A stretch of 36,446 nt of DNA from Altimarinus sp964500515 (GTDB taxonomy: Bacteria; Patescibacteriota; Gracilibacteria; BD1-5; UBA6164), in assembly GCA_964500515.1 (NCBI GenBank), contig CAZCNE010000011.1, forward strand, positions 1 to 36,446, written 5' to 3'. The translations under genes and the position numbers were made by a program. The notes beneath the pieces are model-generated. The model was given only the letters and a program-made list of their open reading frames with translations, ran no database searches and was not told the DNA's origin. Of the stretch, positions 20,543 through 30,364 are shown one piece after another (position 1 is the stretch's first letter; each line of letters opens with the position of its first letter).

Positions 20543-22078
20543 TTATATATTTGAAATTTTTCTTTTTATTCTTACTTTTTTTATTTCTTGTAAGAAAATT
20601 TTAAATTCTCAAAGATTTACTAAAAAATATATTCAAAAATATATTAATCAAATTCAAGCAAGAACAAAAAATTCCAAAATTCTTTTAGGATTAAAGTTAT
20701 TTAAAAAAGGTATAAAAAAGTAATACAATAAAATTCATATAATTGAGAATATAATTGTATTTTTAAATAAATATTTATAATCAAAATTTGAATAATATTC
20801 TTTGGTTTTTAACTCAGAAAGTACATAAATCAAGATCCATCAAATTCAGGTAGCAAGCGCAGCTCAGACAACTCAAATTATTTTTATAAGTATAAAATTC
20901 ATAATTGTATTTACAAAAATTGCAATTAAAATTATATTTAATCTTTCTTTAACTTTTCAATTTGCAGCCATTATATTGAAATTGATTTGTAATAAAAAAT
21001 TAAAACTTAAAAATAAAATAGAATATTGCAATATAACTCAAGACATTGCAAATTTATCTCAAAATAAAATTGTAGAAATATTGACTCAAAAAACTAAAAA
21101 AAATATAGAAAAAGCAATTGAAAATGACAAGAAGTTTTTTGTAAATATTTTTTTGACTTTTTTGATTTTTTCATATTCATTTTTTGCAATCATTTCAGAA
21201 AAAACAGGAAATAAAAATACGAATATTGGTCAAATAATTATAAAAGGAATTCAGATTAAACTTAGATAATTTGTATAATATCAAGCGTCTTTATTTCAAA
21301 GTAAAAAAATTATCATTTGCATATCTATTTGGCTTAAAATTGTACTTGCTTGTGCTGAAAGAAAAACAAGTAAAGCATATTTAAAAATTTGTTTAAATAA
21401 TTTTTTTGTGTGAATAATTTTTACATTTTTTAGATAATTTTTATAATAATTTTTGTAAAATAAAAAAATTGCAATAAAGACTCAAAAATACATTCAAAAA
21501 ACCCAAGCAAAACTATAATTTTCTACATTTCACAAATTATTAAAAAATAAATAAATTGTAAATGACAGAATAAAAAGCATTCTAAAAAGATCAGTTATTT
21601 TTTGTAAAAAAGTATTTTGTACTGACTGAAAAAACACATTTATAACATGAAAAAATGTGTTTCACAAAAAATAAAATGCAAAAATTTTTATTATTGCTAT
21701 ACTTTTATAATCATGAAAGTAATGATTTCATAAAATATTTGCTCAAAAATAAAATATCAAAAATATAATGCTTCAAGTTATAACTTGAGCTAAGATAGCA
21801 TAAAATACTATAGTTTTTACTTTATCATATTTTTTTTCAGTTATATATTCTGGAACAAATTTATTTAAACTTTCTGCCATTCATAAATCATTGAAAGAGC
21901 TTAATAAAACCATTAAACTCATAACTCAATAAATTATTCCTATTTCTTCAACTTGTAAATCATAAGATAAAATTATTTTTATTATGTATCAGATGGGAGC
22001 AACTATAAAAGAAAAAAAATATAACCAAAATCATTTTTTTATAAATTTTTCTGCAAGTGAATTGTGTTGATCGATCAT
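20543..22078 (-). CDS. Wzx-type polysaccharide flippase
   Basis: A 511-residue polytopic protein of the MOP/polysaccharide-transport superfamily, with about 14 hydrophobic helices. Characteristic stretches: YGVMSLMVLLSSFNDLGMAE in the first repeat, QIDMQMIIFLLGNKDAGYYT in the second half, and GVVGAALATGIGW near helix 12. It moves lipid-linked oligosaccharides across the inner membrane and fits the surrounding glycan genes. It starts 10 bases after the tilS stop, so it is probably co-transcribed with it. Many helix glycines are TGA. Confidence 0.9.
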
Positions 22079-22088
22079 TATTGAAGTT

Positions 22089-23060
22089 TTAATAATATAT
22101 TTTATCTCAGTCTTTATTCATTTTTAAGTTTTTGATTTCTTTTATTGTTTTATTATTTTTTCAGTCAATAAATTTCAAAATTTCATCAATATTTGCTTCA
22201 CTAAGTCAAATTGTAGAATTATTATTTCTTTTGTAAAATATGTATCTTATAAGTTCTTTTTTAAAAAACAAACTTTTTTTATTAAACTCTTTTATAGAAA
22301 AATAATTTGTAGTTTTGTTTTTTCATTTTTTATTTAATAAATTTTCTTTGTTATTTTCCAAAAAATCAATAATTTCCTGATCTATAAAATCCTTTAATTT
22401 TTCAAGATAATCCATAAAATTTTCTATGTTTTCTTTGTAATTTTTGTTTATTTTTTCAAATTTTGGAAGTATTTTTAATCTAAGATAATTTCTTGTGATT
22501 TTTGTATCAAGATTAGTTTTATCTAAAAAATATTTAATTTTGTTTTTTTCTAAATATTTTAAAATTTCATTTTTTGTAATTCAAAGCAAAGGTCTTAAGA
22601 TATTTCCTGAATTTTCGGTCATATTTATAAGACCTGAAATTTTGCTTCATCTTGTTAAATTGAAGAAAAAAGTTTCTATTTTATCGTCTAAATGATGAGC
22701 TGTAAGCAAGTATTTTGCATTATGTTTTTCTTTTATTAAATTCAAAAACTCATATCTTTTTTCTCTTGCTGTTTCTTCTAAACTTTTTGATTTTGAATTT
22801 TTTTGAACCTTTTTGATATTTTCATTTCAAGTTTCGACTATAAATCAAAGTTTTTTTCATAATTTTTCTATGTATTTTTCTTCTTTATCAGCTTGTTTTC
22901 TAAGTTTATGATTAAAATAACAAACTATTAAATTTTCTCTGTATTTTGTTTTAAGTATTTGATAAAGTAAATACATACTGTCAGGTCAACAAGAGCAAGC
23001 AAGTATAAATTTGTCTTTTTTTCAAATATATTTTTCTAAGAATTCTTCTAATTTTAGCAT
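22089..23060 (-). CDS. tilS: tRNA(Ile)-lysidine synthetase
   Basis: A 323-residue N-type ATP pyrophosphatase that turns the wobble C of tRNA-Ile(CAU) into lysidine. The PP-loop is ILACSCGPDSMYLL (residues 19-32). It keeps G-P-D-S-M, but the usual SGGPDS reads SCGPDS. FNHKLRKQADKEE, then YLLTAHHLDDKIET, NLTRGSKISGL and LRPLL match the family. The C-terminal tRNA-binding part is short, so this is the short TilS form. It is the first gene of the minus-strand run and divergent from the DUF4298 gene. Confidence 0.92.
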
Positions 23061-23126
23061 AATTATTTCATTAATTTTTCTATATTTTACAAATCATAAT
23101 TCGCATAAAATATAAAAATAATTTTA

Positions 23127-23154
23127 TTTACTTTCAAATAAAAATCAATATAAT
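23127..23154 (+). promoter_or_regulatory. probable promoter for the small-gene cluster
   Basis: TTTACT (23127-23132) and TATAAT (23149-23154) with a 16-base spacer, 37 bases before the ATG at 23191. Confidence 0.45.
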
Positions 23155-23190
23155 TTCGTTTAAATATATTTATTAAACAATTTTTATTTT

Positions 23191-23499
23191 ATGAAAGATA
23201 AAAAATATAATTCAGATTCTAGGTTAAAAGAACTAAACAAAATGGAAGAACTATATAAAAAAATTGAATCTCATCATAAGTATTTAAAACATGTAAATAA
23301 AAAGTTTAAAGAAATTGATAGTGATTTAGAAATTTTGGAAAAATATTATCAAACAGAATGGCTTAAAGATTATGAAAATTTTGATAGTTCTAAGAAAAAT
23401 TTTTATATTTTATTAGAAGATCCAATTTATGATATTTTTCGTGATATAAGTTCAGAAAAGGTAAAAATATTGAAAAAAATTGTCGCTAAATTAAGATAA
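23191..23499 (+). CDS. DUF4298-like protein
   Basis: A 102-residue soluble, strongly helical protein. An N-terminal coiled coil (about 8-55, rich in Lys and Glu) is followed by LEKYYQTEWLKDYE and then EDPIYDIFRDISS. These match the layout of DUF4298 proteins (YY-S-x-W-x-x-D-[YF]-E, then a short loop and D-x-I-Y-D-L-L). Function of that family is unknown. It contains no TGA codon. It leads a run of small plus-strand genes. Confidence 0.7.
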   Translation: MKDKKYNSDSRLKELNKMEELYKKIESHHKYLKHVNKKFKEIDSDLEILEKYYQTEWLKDYENFDSSKKNFYILLEDPIYDIFRDISSEKVKILKKIVAKLR

Positions 23500-23525
23500 T
23501 TATTTATTTTTTTAACTACATTTAT

Positions 23526-24174
23526 ATGAAAAAAATTATTATATTTCCAATTTTAGCTTTGTTAATATTTGGATGTTCTTTGGGTGAGCAAAAAGAAGAT
23601 ATTTTAGTATTAAAAAATCAAATTAGTGAAATTTCTTCTCAAATGGAAACTTTAATGCACGAGAATAAAGAACTTAAACAAGAAAACAAAAATCTTGAAA
23701 CTGAAAATAATCAATTAAAAGAAAAAAATTAAAGAAAAAGAAAATTCTAAAGATAAAACAGTTGATTTTGTAAATTTTTTTCTTGCAAATAATCCTGATG
23801 ATTTTGATTATGATAATTTAAACAAATATTTTGTTTCGGTAAAATGAAACTTAGAAAATCCTGTATCTTCTACTGAAGATAAAATTTTGTATTCACTTAA
23901 AAAATTATTTGAAATAAAAGAATTTAATTATTGAGAATATAAAAATTATTTGTATGAATCAGATTTAAAAGTGAAAAATATCACAAATGAAAATTGAAAA
24001 ATTATTGTTAATCTTGAATGAAAAATAGTTGGAATATGATCAGTAGCGGATATTTTTATAAAGCCACAAATTACAAAAACTATCGAAGAGTATACAAAAA
24101 ATTATATTATAAAAATTAATAATAGTGAATCAGAATGGAAATGTAGTTTGGATAATAGCGGTTTATGTGAATAA
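23526..24174 (+). pseudogene. lipoprotein with coiled coil, frameshifted in an A7 run
   Basis: The frame from 23526 gives a lipoprotein signal (LALLIFGC, lipidation at C17) and a coiled coil (about 25-67), then stops at TAA 23730-23732. The downstream sequence stays open in the +1 frame to TAA 24172-24174. It uses TGA as Gly five times and encodes about 148 residues with a plausible folded domain (VDFVNFFLANNPDDFD, KIIVNLEGKIVGIGS, WKCSLDNSGLCE). The switch lies at seven A residues (23722-23728); one A fewer would restore a single product of about 215 residues. This is a real frameshift, a sequence error or slippage. Confidence 0.65.
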
Positions 24175-24199
24175 ATCTTAAAATGTTTTTAACATAAAA

Positions 24200-24601
24200 A
24201 TGTACAATCATTTAATTTATTTAAAATCAAATCAAGATATTAGTTTAGATGAACTTAAATCAGATTTTCTTGTTTATTTTAAAGATAAAAAATTAAAAAA
24301 ACCAGATAAAATACTTAAACAAAAAGAAAAACTTATAATTGTTTATTGAGATTATAAGTTTTATGCTTACATAAATAAAGAAAACTATACAAATGAAGAA
24401 TTACTGGAATTACTTCAAAACAATAATTATAAAGATTTTGATTTAAAAGCTATAAATAAAGATAATTTTAAAAATTCAAATATCAGAATTGAGTTTTATT
24501 GAGAAGATGATTTTTGAATGGAATATTTCAATGAAAGTATATTTTTACTTGAATTTTTTGAAAATTCTTGAAATTATTTAATTTTTGAGAGTTTTGCATA
24601 A
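24200..24601 (+). CDS. hypothetical acidic protein
   Basis: A 133-residue soluble protein rich in Asp, Glu, Lys and aromatic residues, with no signal peptide or membrane helix. The first part (HLIYLKSNQDISLDELKSD) and the repeated YGDYKFYAYINKENYTNEEL block suggest a small alpha/beta fold. I recognise no family. It follows the lipoprotein gene by 25 bases and may share its transcript. Four Gly codons are TGA. Confidence 0.7.
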
Positions 24602-24654
24602 AAATTTCAAAAAACCTTACTTAAAAAATTTATGCTGTAATTTTTATACAATTT

Positions 24655-24682
24655 TTGACAAAAAATCAAAAAAAAATACAAT
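24655..24682 (+). promoter_or_regulatory. promoter of the Excalibur-protein gene
   Basis: Perfect TTGACA (24655-24660), 16 bases, TACAAT (24677-24682). The expected start near 24689 gives a leader of about 24 bases to the ATG at 24713. Confidence 0.65.
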
Positions 24683-24712
24683 TTTAATACTTATTATTTA
24701 ATTTTCATAAAT

Positions 24713-25177
24713 ATGTGAAAGTTTTCAGATTGTAGACAATCAAAAAAATGTAGAATGACAATTATTTGAATACTTATGTTTATAGTATTACTTCTTATAA
24801 TTTTTTGGAAAAAATGAACTACAGCACTTATAGTTATATTTATTTTGCTTGCTGTTGCTATGTGACTTGAATGATTTGATTATGATGTGGATTTAGGTAA
24901 ATTATGGGAAACTTGAAATTATCAAGAATCAAGAGTTGAATCTGTAAAAGATAAGGATTGAAATACTATTAGACTTATTTGAGAATGTGTAAAAAATGAT
25001 TTAAATTGTAAACATTTTAAAACTCAAGGTGAAGCTCAAGCTATGTATGATAAATGTGCAACTGAAATCAAAGCAAATAACCCAAATATAGAAGATCCAA
25101 AAAAACTTGATATTTATTGACTTGATTGAGATAAAGATGGTATAGTTTGTGAAGCTTTACCGAAATTTGCTAATTAA
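24713..25177 (+). CDS. membrane protein with C-terminal Excalibur calcium-binding domain
   Basis: A 154-residue protein whose second codon is TGA, so it is invisible under the standard code. A cytoplasmic Cys/Arg/Lys-rich head (1-16) is followed by two closely spaced hydrophobic helices (about 17-32 and 35-53), a middle linker, and a C-terminal Excalibur domain: DLNCKHFKTQGEAQAMYD, then DIYGLDGDKDGIVCE with the D-x-D-x-D-G-x-x-C-E calcium loop and paired Cys. The domain occurs on extracellular nucleases and surface proteins of Gram-positive-like bacteria. It lies outside the cell if the second helix ends outward. Confidence 0.8.
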
Positions 25178-25199
25178 TTTATTTTTTTAACTATTTTCT

Positions 25200-25718
25200 A
25201 TGTCTGTAAATGATATATTACAAGATGTTCTTAAAAAAAATGTACTTGAAACTATTTCTCAAAAAACTTGACTTGATACTGAAACTTCAAAAAAAATGTC
25301 TCAAATAGCTTTACCTAAAATGCTTGAAGCTTTACAAAATAACGCAAAAGATCCAAAAAAAGCAGAAGCTTTGGAAAATGCTATATCAAAAGATCATGAT
25401 TGATCTATTTTTGATAATTTACAAAATCTAGATTTGACTGATTGACAAAAAATTGTTTCTCATATTTTTGGTGATAATAAATCAAAAATTGAAAAAGAAG
25501 TAGGGAATAGTGATGTTCTTAGTGCTATTGCTCCTATGCTTTTGTGAGCTTTGTGAAAACAAAAGCAAAAAACTTGAATTTCTGCAAGCAAAAATCTAAG
25601 TCAAGATTCTTTATTTATGCAAATGTCTAAAAAATTTTTAGATAAAGATTGAGATTGAGATATAAAAAATGATTTATTTTGAATGGCTATGAATTATATA
25701 AAAGGTAAAAAGAAATAA
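25200..25718 (+). CDS. DUF937-family protein with EF-hand-like loop
   Basis: A 172-residue soluble protein matching the DUF937/YidB-like pattern: a long helical body with AEALENAISKDHDGSIFDNL, then GQKIVSHIFGDNKSKIEKEV, SDVLSAIAPMLLGALG and a C-terminal DKDGDGDIKNDLFGMAMNY. That last motif is like an EF-hand loop but has Leu instead of the usual Glu at position 12. Function of the family is unknown. It lies 22 bases after the Excalibur gene, another protein with a D-x-D-x-D-G motif, so calcium may be a shared theme; this is inference. Confidence 0.8.
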
Positions 25719-25797
25719 AAATTAAGTAAAGTTATTAAACTATAAACAAAAAATAAAAATTTAAAAAATAAGGTCAAGACTGTAATAACTAATTAAT

Positions 25798-26451
25798 TTA
25801 CTCAAAATTAGATTTTCAATCCATACTAATTTTTTCTCCTAAAAACTTTGGTTTTGAATTAAAAAGTAAATTGAGAAAGGCTTTTATTCGTGAAAGTTTT
25901 TCTCTTTTTTTATAATAATTTATATAAACATAAGTGTGTAAATCACTTTTTACTCAATTACATTTTATTTTTAATCATTCACAGATATACAAAGCCCTTG
26001 GTAAATGAAAATTTTGAGTAAAAATATTTAATTCACTATTTCAAAAAATTTCTTTAGCTCTGTATAAACTACTATAAGTATCAAATCAAGCATAATCTAA
26101 AAATATATCATCTTTTTTTACTTGATTTTCAAAAAGATAATTTTTTGCTGGAGTGGTTTCATCATAATTTTCTCTTCAATTATCTCAAGAAACAAGAATT
26201 TTTTCAATTTTTCAAGATTTATATGCTTTTAAAGCTGTATCAAGTCTATCTCTAAAAATATCACTTAAATTATTATTTTTTACTCAAGCTCATAAAACAA
26301 GTCAAACTTTTGATTTTGGAATATTTTCTACTTCAAATATTTGATTTTTATAATTATTTTCTATTTTGCAATTTAGACTAAAAAAGAAAATTACAAAAAT
26401 TATTCAAATTAAAAGTAAAATAAAAATTATTTTTTTTAAATATTTCTTCAT
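25798..26451 (-). CDS. SanA/YdcF-family (DUF218) membrane protein
   Basis: A 217-residue protein with an N-terminal TM helix (about 7-25) and a DUF218 domain outside it: SKVGLVLGAGVKNNNLSDIF, DRLDTALKAYKSGKIEKILV, SGDNGRENYDE, then DYAGFDTYSSLYRAKEIFG and TQNFHLPRALYICEGLKI. These blocks match SanA, involved in envelope barrier function. Its ATG overlaps the end of the RNHCP gene by 16 bases. Stop TAA at 25798-25800. The 79 bases between it and the convergent DUF937 gene hold nothing recognised. Confidence 0.88.
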
Positions 26452-26750
26452 AAAAAATTATTATTTAATTCAAAGCTAAAATCTATTAAATTATCATCTG
26501 GAGCGGTTTTGTTTAAAATTATTTTTCAGCAAGTTTTACATTTGTGTTTCAACATAATTCATTTATTTTTTTTATTATCTATTCAAATAACTTTCATCAT
26601 TCAGTGACAATTTGAATTTCTATCTCAAGGAAAATTTTTATCTAAATGTTTACTATAAAGGCAAAAAGGACAGTGATTTCTAGCACTTCAATTTGGATGT
26701 TTTGAAACTTCTTTTTTACAATTTTCACAAATAAAATTTTCATTTCGCAT
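26436..26750 (-). CDS. RNHCP-domain zinc-binding protein
   Basis: A 104-residue small protein with CxxC pairs at ENFICENCKKEV, RNHCPFCLYSKH and HKCKTCGKI. RNHCPFCLYSKHLD is the name-giving motif of the RNHCP domain, a putative zinc ribbon of unknown function. NFPGDRNSNCHGMMKVIG is also typical. An ATG nine bases upstream (26759) is possible; I chose 26750 because relatives start close to the N-E-x-F-x-C block. Overlapping the SanA-like gene suggests co-translation. Confidence 0.88.
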
Positions 26751-26807
26751 TATGAACATAATTTTAAATTTAATAATTTCTAAATTTAAAGTGAAAAAAT
26801 AGCTTTA

Positions 26808-27860
26808 TTACTGCAATTGATACATAATTATTCAAACAACAGAAAGAATCATTCAAATTAGCCAAAAGCGAAAAACTATTGTTTCTTCATTCCATCAAAT
26901 TGCTTCAAGATGATGATGAAAAGGAGCAATTTTAAATATTTTTTTTCATTTTCTTAATTTTTTACTTGTAATTTGAATTATCACAGTAATTGTTTCAAAT
27001 ATAAAAATTCACATAATGACTAAAAATACACTTATAGTATTTGTGATAACTGCCATAATTCACAAATTTGCTCAGAGAGACAAGGCTCAAACATCTCACA
27101 TATAAAATTTTGCTGGTTTTACATTGTACCATAAAAAAGCTACAAGTGCTCATACAATTACTAAACACAAAGTAGATAAAAGATATAATCATTGATCAAA
27201 TGTTATATAAGCATAAACTCAATAACAAAATAAAAGTAAACCTCAAGCAAGTCAATCAAGTCAATCAGAAATATTTACACTATTTGCTGAAGCTATTATC
27301 ACTAATATAAAAAATGGAATAAAATAAACTCAAAGTTCAAGATTTTGCTCGAAAGGGATTTTTAATGTTCTTATATAATGACCAGTTTCATCAATTAAAT
27401 TCCATCATAGTTTATAATAAAACCACCAACTTCAAATCAATGAAAAAATTATAAGTAAAATCATTTTTAAATTTGCAGAAATTCATTTTTTACCATATCA
27501 TTTTATATTCATATAATCATCAATTCATCAAATTAATCATATAGTAAATAATGTAAACAAACTCAGATAAGTTTCTTTTTGATTTAGAAGAGAATTATTT
27601 ATGTATCATAAATTTTGTAAAAATATACTGACAATAACCATAAATGCTATCAAAAACAAAATTATTGCTCATCACATATTTGGAGTTCATTCTTTTTTCT
27701 TGTGTAAATTAAAAAATTCAATTGCTTTTCCGATAAGAGCATCTTCTCTGATTTGTTTTCAGAATTTTATATTTTTTAAAAATTCTATATAATATGGTAC
27801 CAACAAATAACCAATTAAAAAAGTTGCAATTCAAAAAGTAAAAATCTGAACAAGTTTCAT
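26808..27860 (-). CDS. mraY: phospho-N-acetylmuramoyl-pentapeptide transferase
   Basis: A 350-residue integral membrane enzyme that transfers phospho-MurNAc-pentapeptide to undecaprenyl phosphate, giving lipid I. Motifs: GTPNMGGAIILF, GGIDDYMNIKGYG with the catalytic Asp pair, NSVNISDGLDGLAGGLL, FYMGDVGALSLGA and the diagnostic cytoplasmic loop IFKIAPFHHHLEAIGW. About ten TM helices. The SDGLDGLAGG glycines are mostly TGA, direct evidence for the code. The gene stands alone rather than in a division/cell-wall cluster; the RNHCP gene follows 57 bases downstream. Confidence 0.96.
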
Positions 27861-28025
27861 AAAATGTAATTAGATTAAATTAAACTTTGCTAATTCTAAT
27901 AAATAATTTTGTTTTTACAAAAGTTTTAATAAAATTGACTAATAAATAAAAAAATATAACTTTTATAAATGAAAAAAATATTTTAAAATAAACAAAAATA
28001 TTTAATACTTTTTAATAACAAAACA

Positions 28026-28619
28026 ATGAATTTAAATACAAAAATTATATTAACAATTAATGAAAATATAAAAAAATCCTTACTTCAAATGTATTCTTTT
28101 AATTTAGAAAAAAATGATTTATATGAAATATATTCTTATAAAAGAAAAAATGAAGAAGAAGAAACTATAATATTTTTTCATATTCAAATTGAAAAATTTG
28201 CTGAAATTTTAACTTATATAAATGAAAATTATATTTTTGATAAATTTATATTAATTTGAAATTCTCTAATTTTAAGAAATCAAGATTTGGAAGAATGAGA
28301 TATAATTATACCAAATACTTTTCTTGATAAAAATTGAGAAAATCCGATTTTTTTGGAATATGCAATTTGAGATAATTATGATTTAAATAAATTTTGATTA
28401 CTTCTAAGTTGAGTTTGTATTAATTGAAAAAATTTTGAAAAATTTGAAAATAAAGAAGAATTTCAAGCTGATATAGTAGATAATGATTCATACGTTTTTT
28501 TAAAATCTTTTAAAAGAGAGGATTTAGAAAAAGTTGTTGTTATAAGAAATTGTATAAAAGAAGATTCTAAAAGTATAAATTCAGAAAATCTTTTAAATAT
28601 CATGGATGTTATAATTTAG
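28026..28619 (+). CDS. possible nucleoside phosphorylase/nucleosidase-like protein
   Basis: A 197-residue soluble protein. The first half shows FAEILTYINENYIFDKFILI followed by GNSLILRNQDLEEGDIIIP, which resembles the G-x-A-G-x-L-x-x-x-L-x-x-G-D-V-V-I-P region of purine nucleoside phosphorylase/MTA nucleosidase proteins. The second half has LLSGVCINGKNF and QADIVDNDSYVFLKSF, comparable to the (A/M)-D-x-(V/E)-D-M-E-(S/G)-x-A block, then VVVIRNCIKED. The key Glu of that block is replaced (DNDS), so catalysis is doubtful. Assignment is tentative. Confidence 0.5.
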
Positions 28620-28667
28620 ATAAGAAAGAAAAATAAAATTTGAAAGAACTTTTTTAGAGTTTTAATT

Positions 28668-29234
28668 TTAAATTATTTCTATTATACTTCTTACTGAACA
28701 ATAATTTCACATTATTCATATTCAAAGCTTTTCAAAAATAAATTTTTTAGGAATTTTTATATTTGTTGTTTTTTCTATTAAAATATCTTTTCAAATTGTA
28801 ATATGTAAATTTTTATTGAAATCAATATAATCCCCATAATCTTTTACCCAATTAATAGTATTTTCATAAAAATTATTTCAAACAATAAATGAATTTTTGC
28901 TTACTTTTTCAATTTTATACTTTGAAACAATTTTTATGATTTCTTTTTGTAAATTATTTAATTTTTCATTTCTTAAAATATCAATTCAAAAAAGAGTTCT
29001 ATTAAAGATATTTCAAAGTTCTATTTCAAACTTATTTGTTTTTAAGTTTTTTAAATCATCAATTAAATTTTTCAAATTATCCTGAGAAAAAACTTTTTGA
29101 TAGAGAGTTATGTGAGGAATATAAGGTAAATTTTCTTCAAAATAATCACTTTTATCCAATTTATTAATGTATTTACAAAATTTACTAACTTCTTTGCTTG
29201 GATAAATGAAAATATTTATTGCTTTTAAATTCAT
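28668..29234 (-). CDS. 2H phosphoesterase superfamily protein (2'-5' RNA ligase-like)
   Basis: A 188-residue protein with two H-x-T motifs, YIPHITLY (H41) and NLHITIG (H144), about 100 residues apart as in the 2H superfamily (LigT/ThpR-like cyclic phosphodiesterases). The two-lobed alpha/beta pattern and length fit. It likely acts on 2',3'-cyclic phosphate or 2'-5' linked RNA or nucleotide substrates. Its ATG begins one base after the stop of the flavin reductase gene, so both are on one transcript. The opposing gene at 28026 converges with it. Confidence 0.82.
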
Positions 29235-29235
29235 A

Positions 29236-29910
29236 TTAATAACCTTCAGTAAATATTTGTTCTTTTTGTATTCAAAGTTCTTGTAATTTCAAAAGAACAT
29301 CTTCAATCATCAAAGGATTTCAACAAATATAAAATTCTTCAAAATTTGATAAATTATCTTTAGTCAAAAATTTTGTAATTCTTCAAGAATGAAATCACTT
29401 TTTTTCATCTGAACTTAAATGATAGTCAAAACTAAAATTTGAATTATTTTCTTGTAATTTGCTTAATTCATCATAATAAAAAACATCTTCATTACTTCTT
29501 ACTCAAAAAATCAATTTTAAATTACAATCTTGTTTTTTTTCTAAACTTCAAATTATTTGATTATAAAGTGGGACAAAACCTACTCAAGTTCATAAAAAAA
29601 GTTTATTTTTATTATTTTCTTGTAAAATAAAATGTCAAGCTGGTCAAACTCATTTTAATACATCTCCAATTTGACTATCACAAATAAACTTACTTCATCA
29701 TCTTCAATTTTCTAACCTTTTAATTATAAGAATTATTTTATTTTTATCATAAACATCAAGCATGCTATAAGCTCTTCATCAAATTCAAGGCAGTATAAAA
29801 GTTATAAATTGTCCAAATTTATAACTTATATTTTCACTAAACTCAAAAACTAATTTTAAAACATCATTTGTAAGGTTGATTTTTTTAATTAATTTAAACT
29901 CTTTAAGCAT
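29236..29910 (-). CDS. FAD/NAD(P)-binding oxidoreductase (ferredoxin reductase type)
   Basis: A 224-residue flavoprotein reductase. The FAD domain (1-95) has YKFGQFITFILPGIGGRAYS with the R-x-Y-S motif, IIKRLENGRGGSKFI and the strand GDVLKGVGPAGHFIL. The NAD(P) domain (about 100-224) has LFLGTGVGFVPLYNQI, IFGVRSNEDVFYYDEL and YICGNPLMIEDVL. No iron-sulfur domain is attached, so it may serve an external electron carrier. The start at 29910 gives the typical N-terminal beta strand; no upstream gene on this strand is close. Confidence 0.9.
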
Positions 29911-29986
29911 TATTTTTTATTATATTTTTAAATTTTCATTATTATAATAAAAAATAAAATTCTAGCAAAAAAATATTGAATTAGTT

Positions 29987-30310
29987 TTATTGTTTGGTTT
30001 TTATATTCATTACAATATTATTTACTAACATTGCTCTTTTTAATATTTCATTGTCAATTACGATTCAATCAGTAGTTGTTTTGTTTGAGTCAGTTAAAAA
30101 TATTCAAGTTTCTCTTACTCTTAATAAAGTTTCATAAATAGCTTGCCTTACAACAGGATTTTCTATATCATCATTAAAATTTACTCAATGTAATTCTTTA
30201 TATTTTTTATAAAATTCTTTTTTCCATTTTTCAAATTTTTTAAAACTCCAAGTAAAAGCATGTCAATTATTAATTTTAAAAGGTCAATTTATAATATTAT
30301 TTTTTGTCAT
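29987..30310 (-). CDS. hypothetical protein
   Basis: A 107-residue soluble protein starting MTKNNIINGPFKINNGHAFT. It is basic and helical in the middle (WSFKKFEKWKKEFYKKYKEL) and ends with a second helical region (VVRQAIYETLLRVRETG). There is no signal peptide, membrane helix or recognised motif. Four glycines are TGA. It is divergent from the polA-like gene with 54 bases between. Confidence 0.7.
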
Positions 30311-30364
30311 ATAAAAAAAATAGTTATAATAATTAATAATTATTTTACTATAAAATCAAAAAAA

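Noticed and set aside
20976..21269. 97-codon open frame on + opposite the flippase
   Set aside because: Antisense to a complete Wzx-type protein; no start context or family match.
24713..25177. TGA as selenocysteine or as Trp (Mycoplasma-type code)
   Set aside because: TGA falls at conserved glycines in many families, TGG is still used for Trp positions, and no SECIS-like structures follow the codons.
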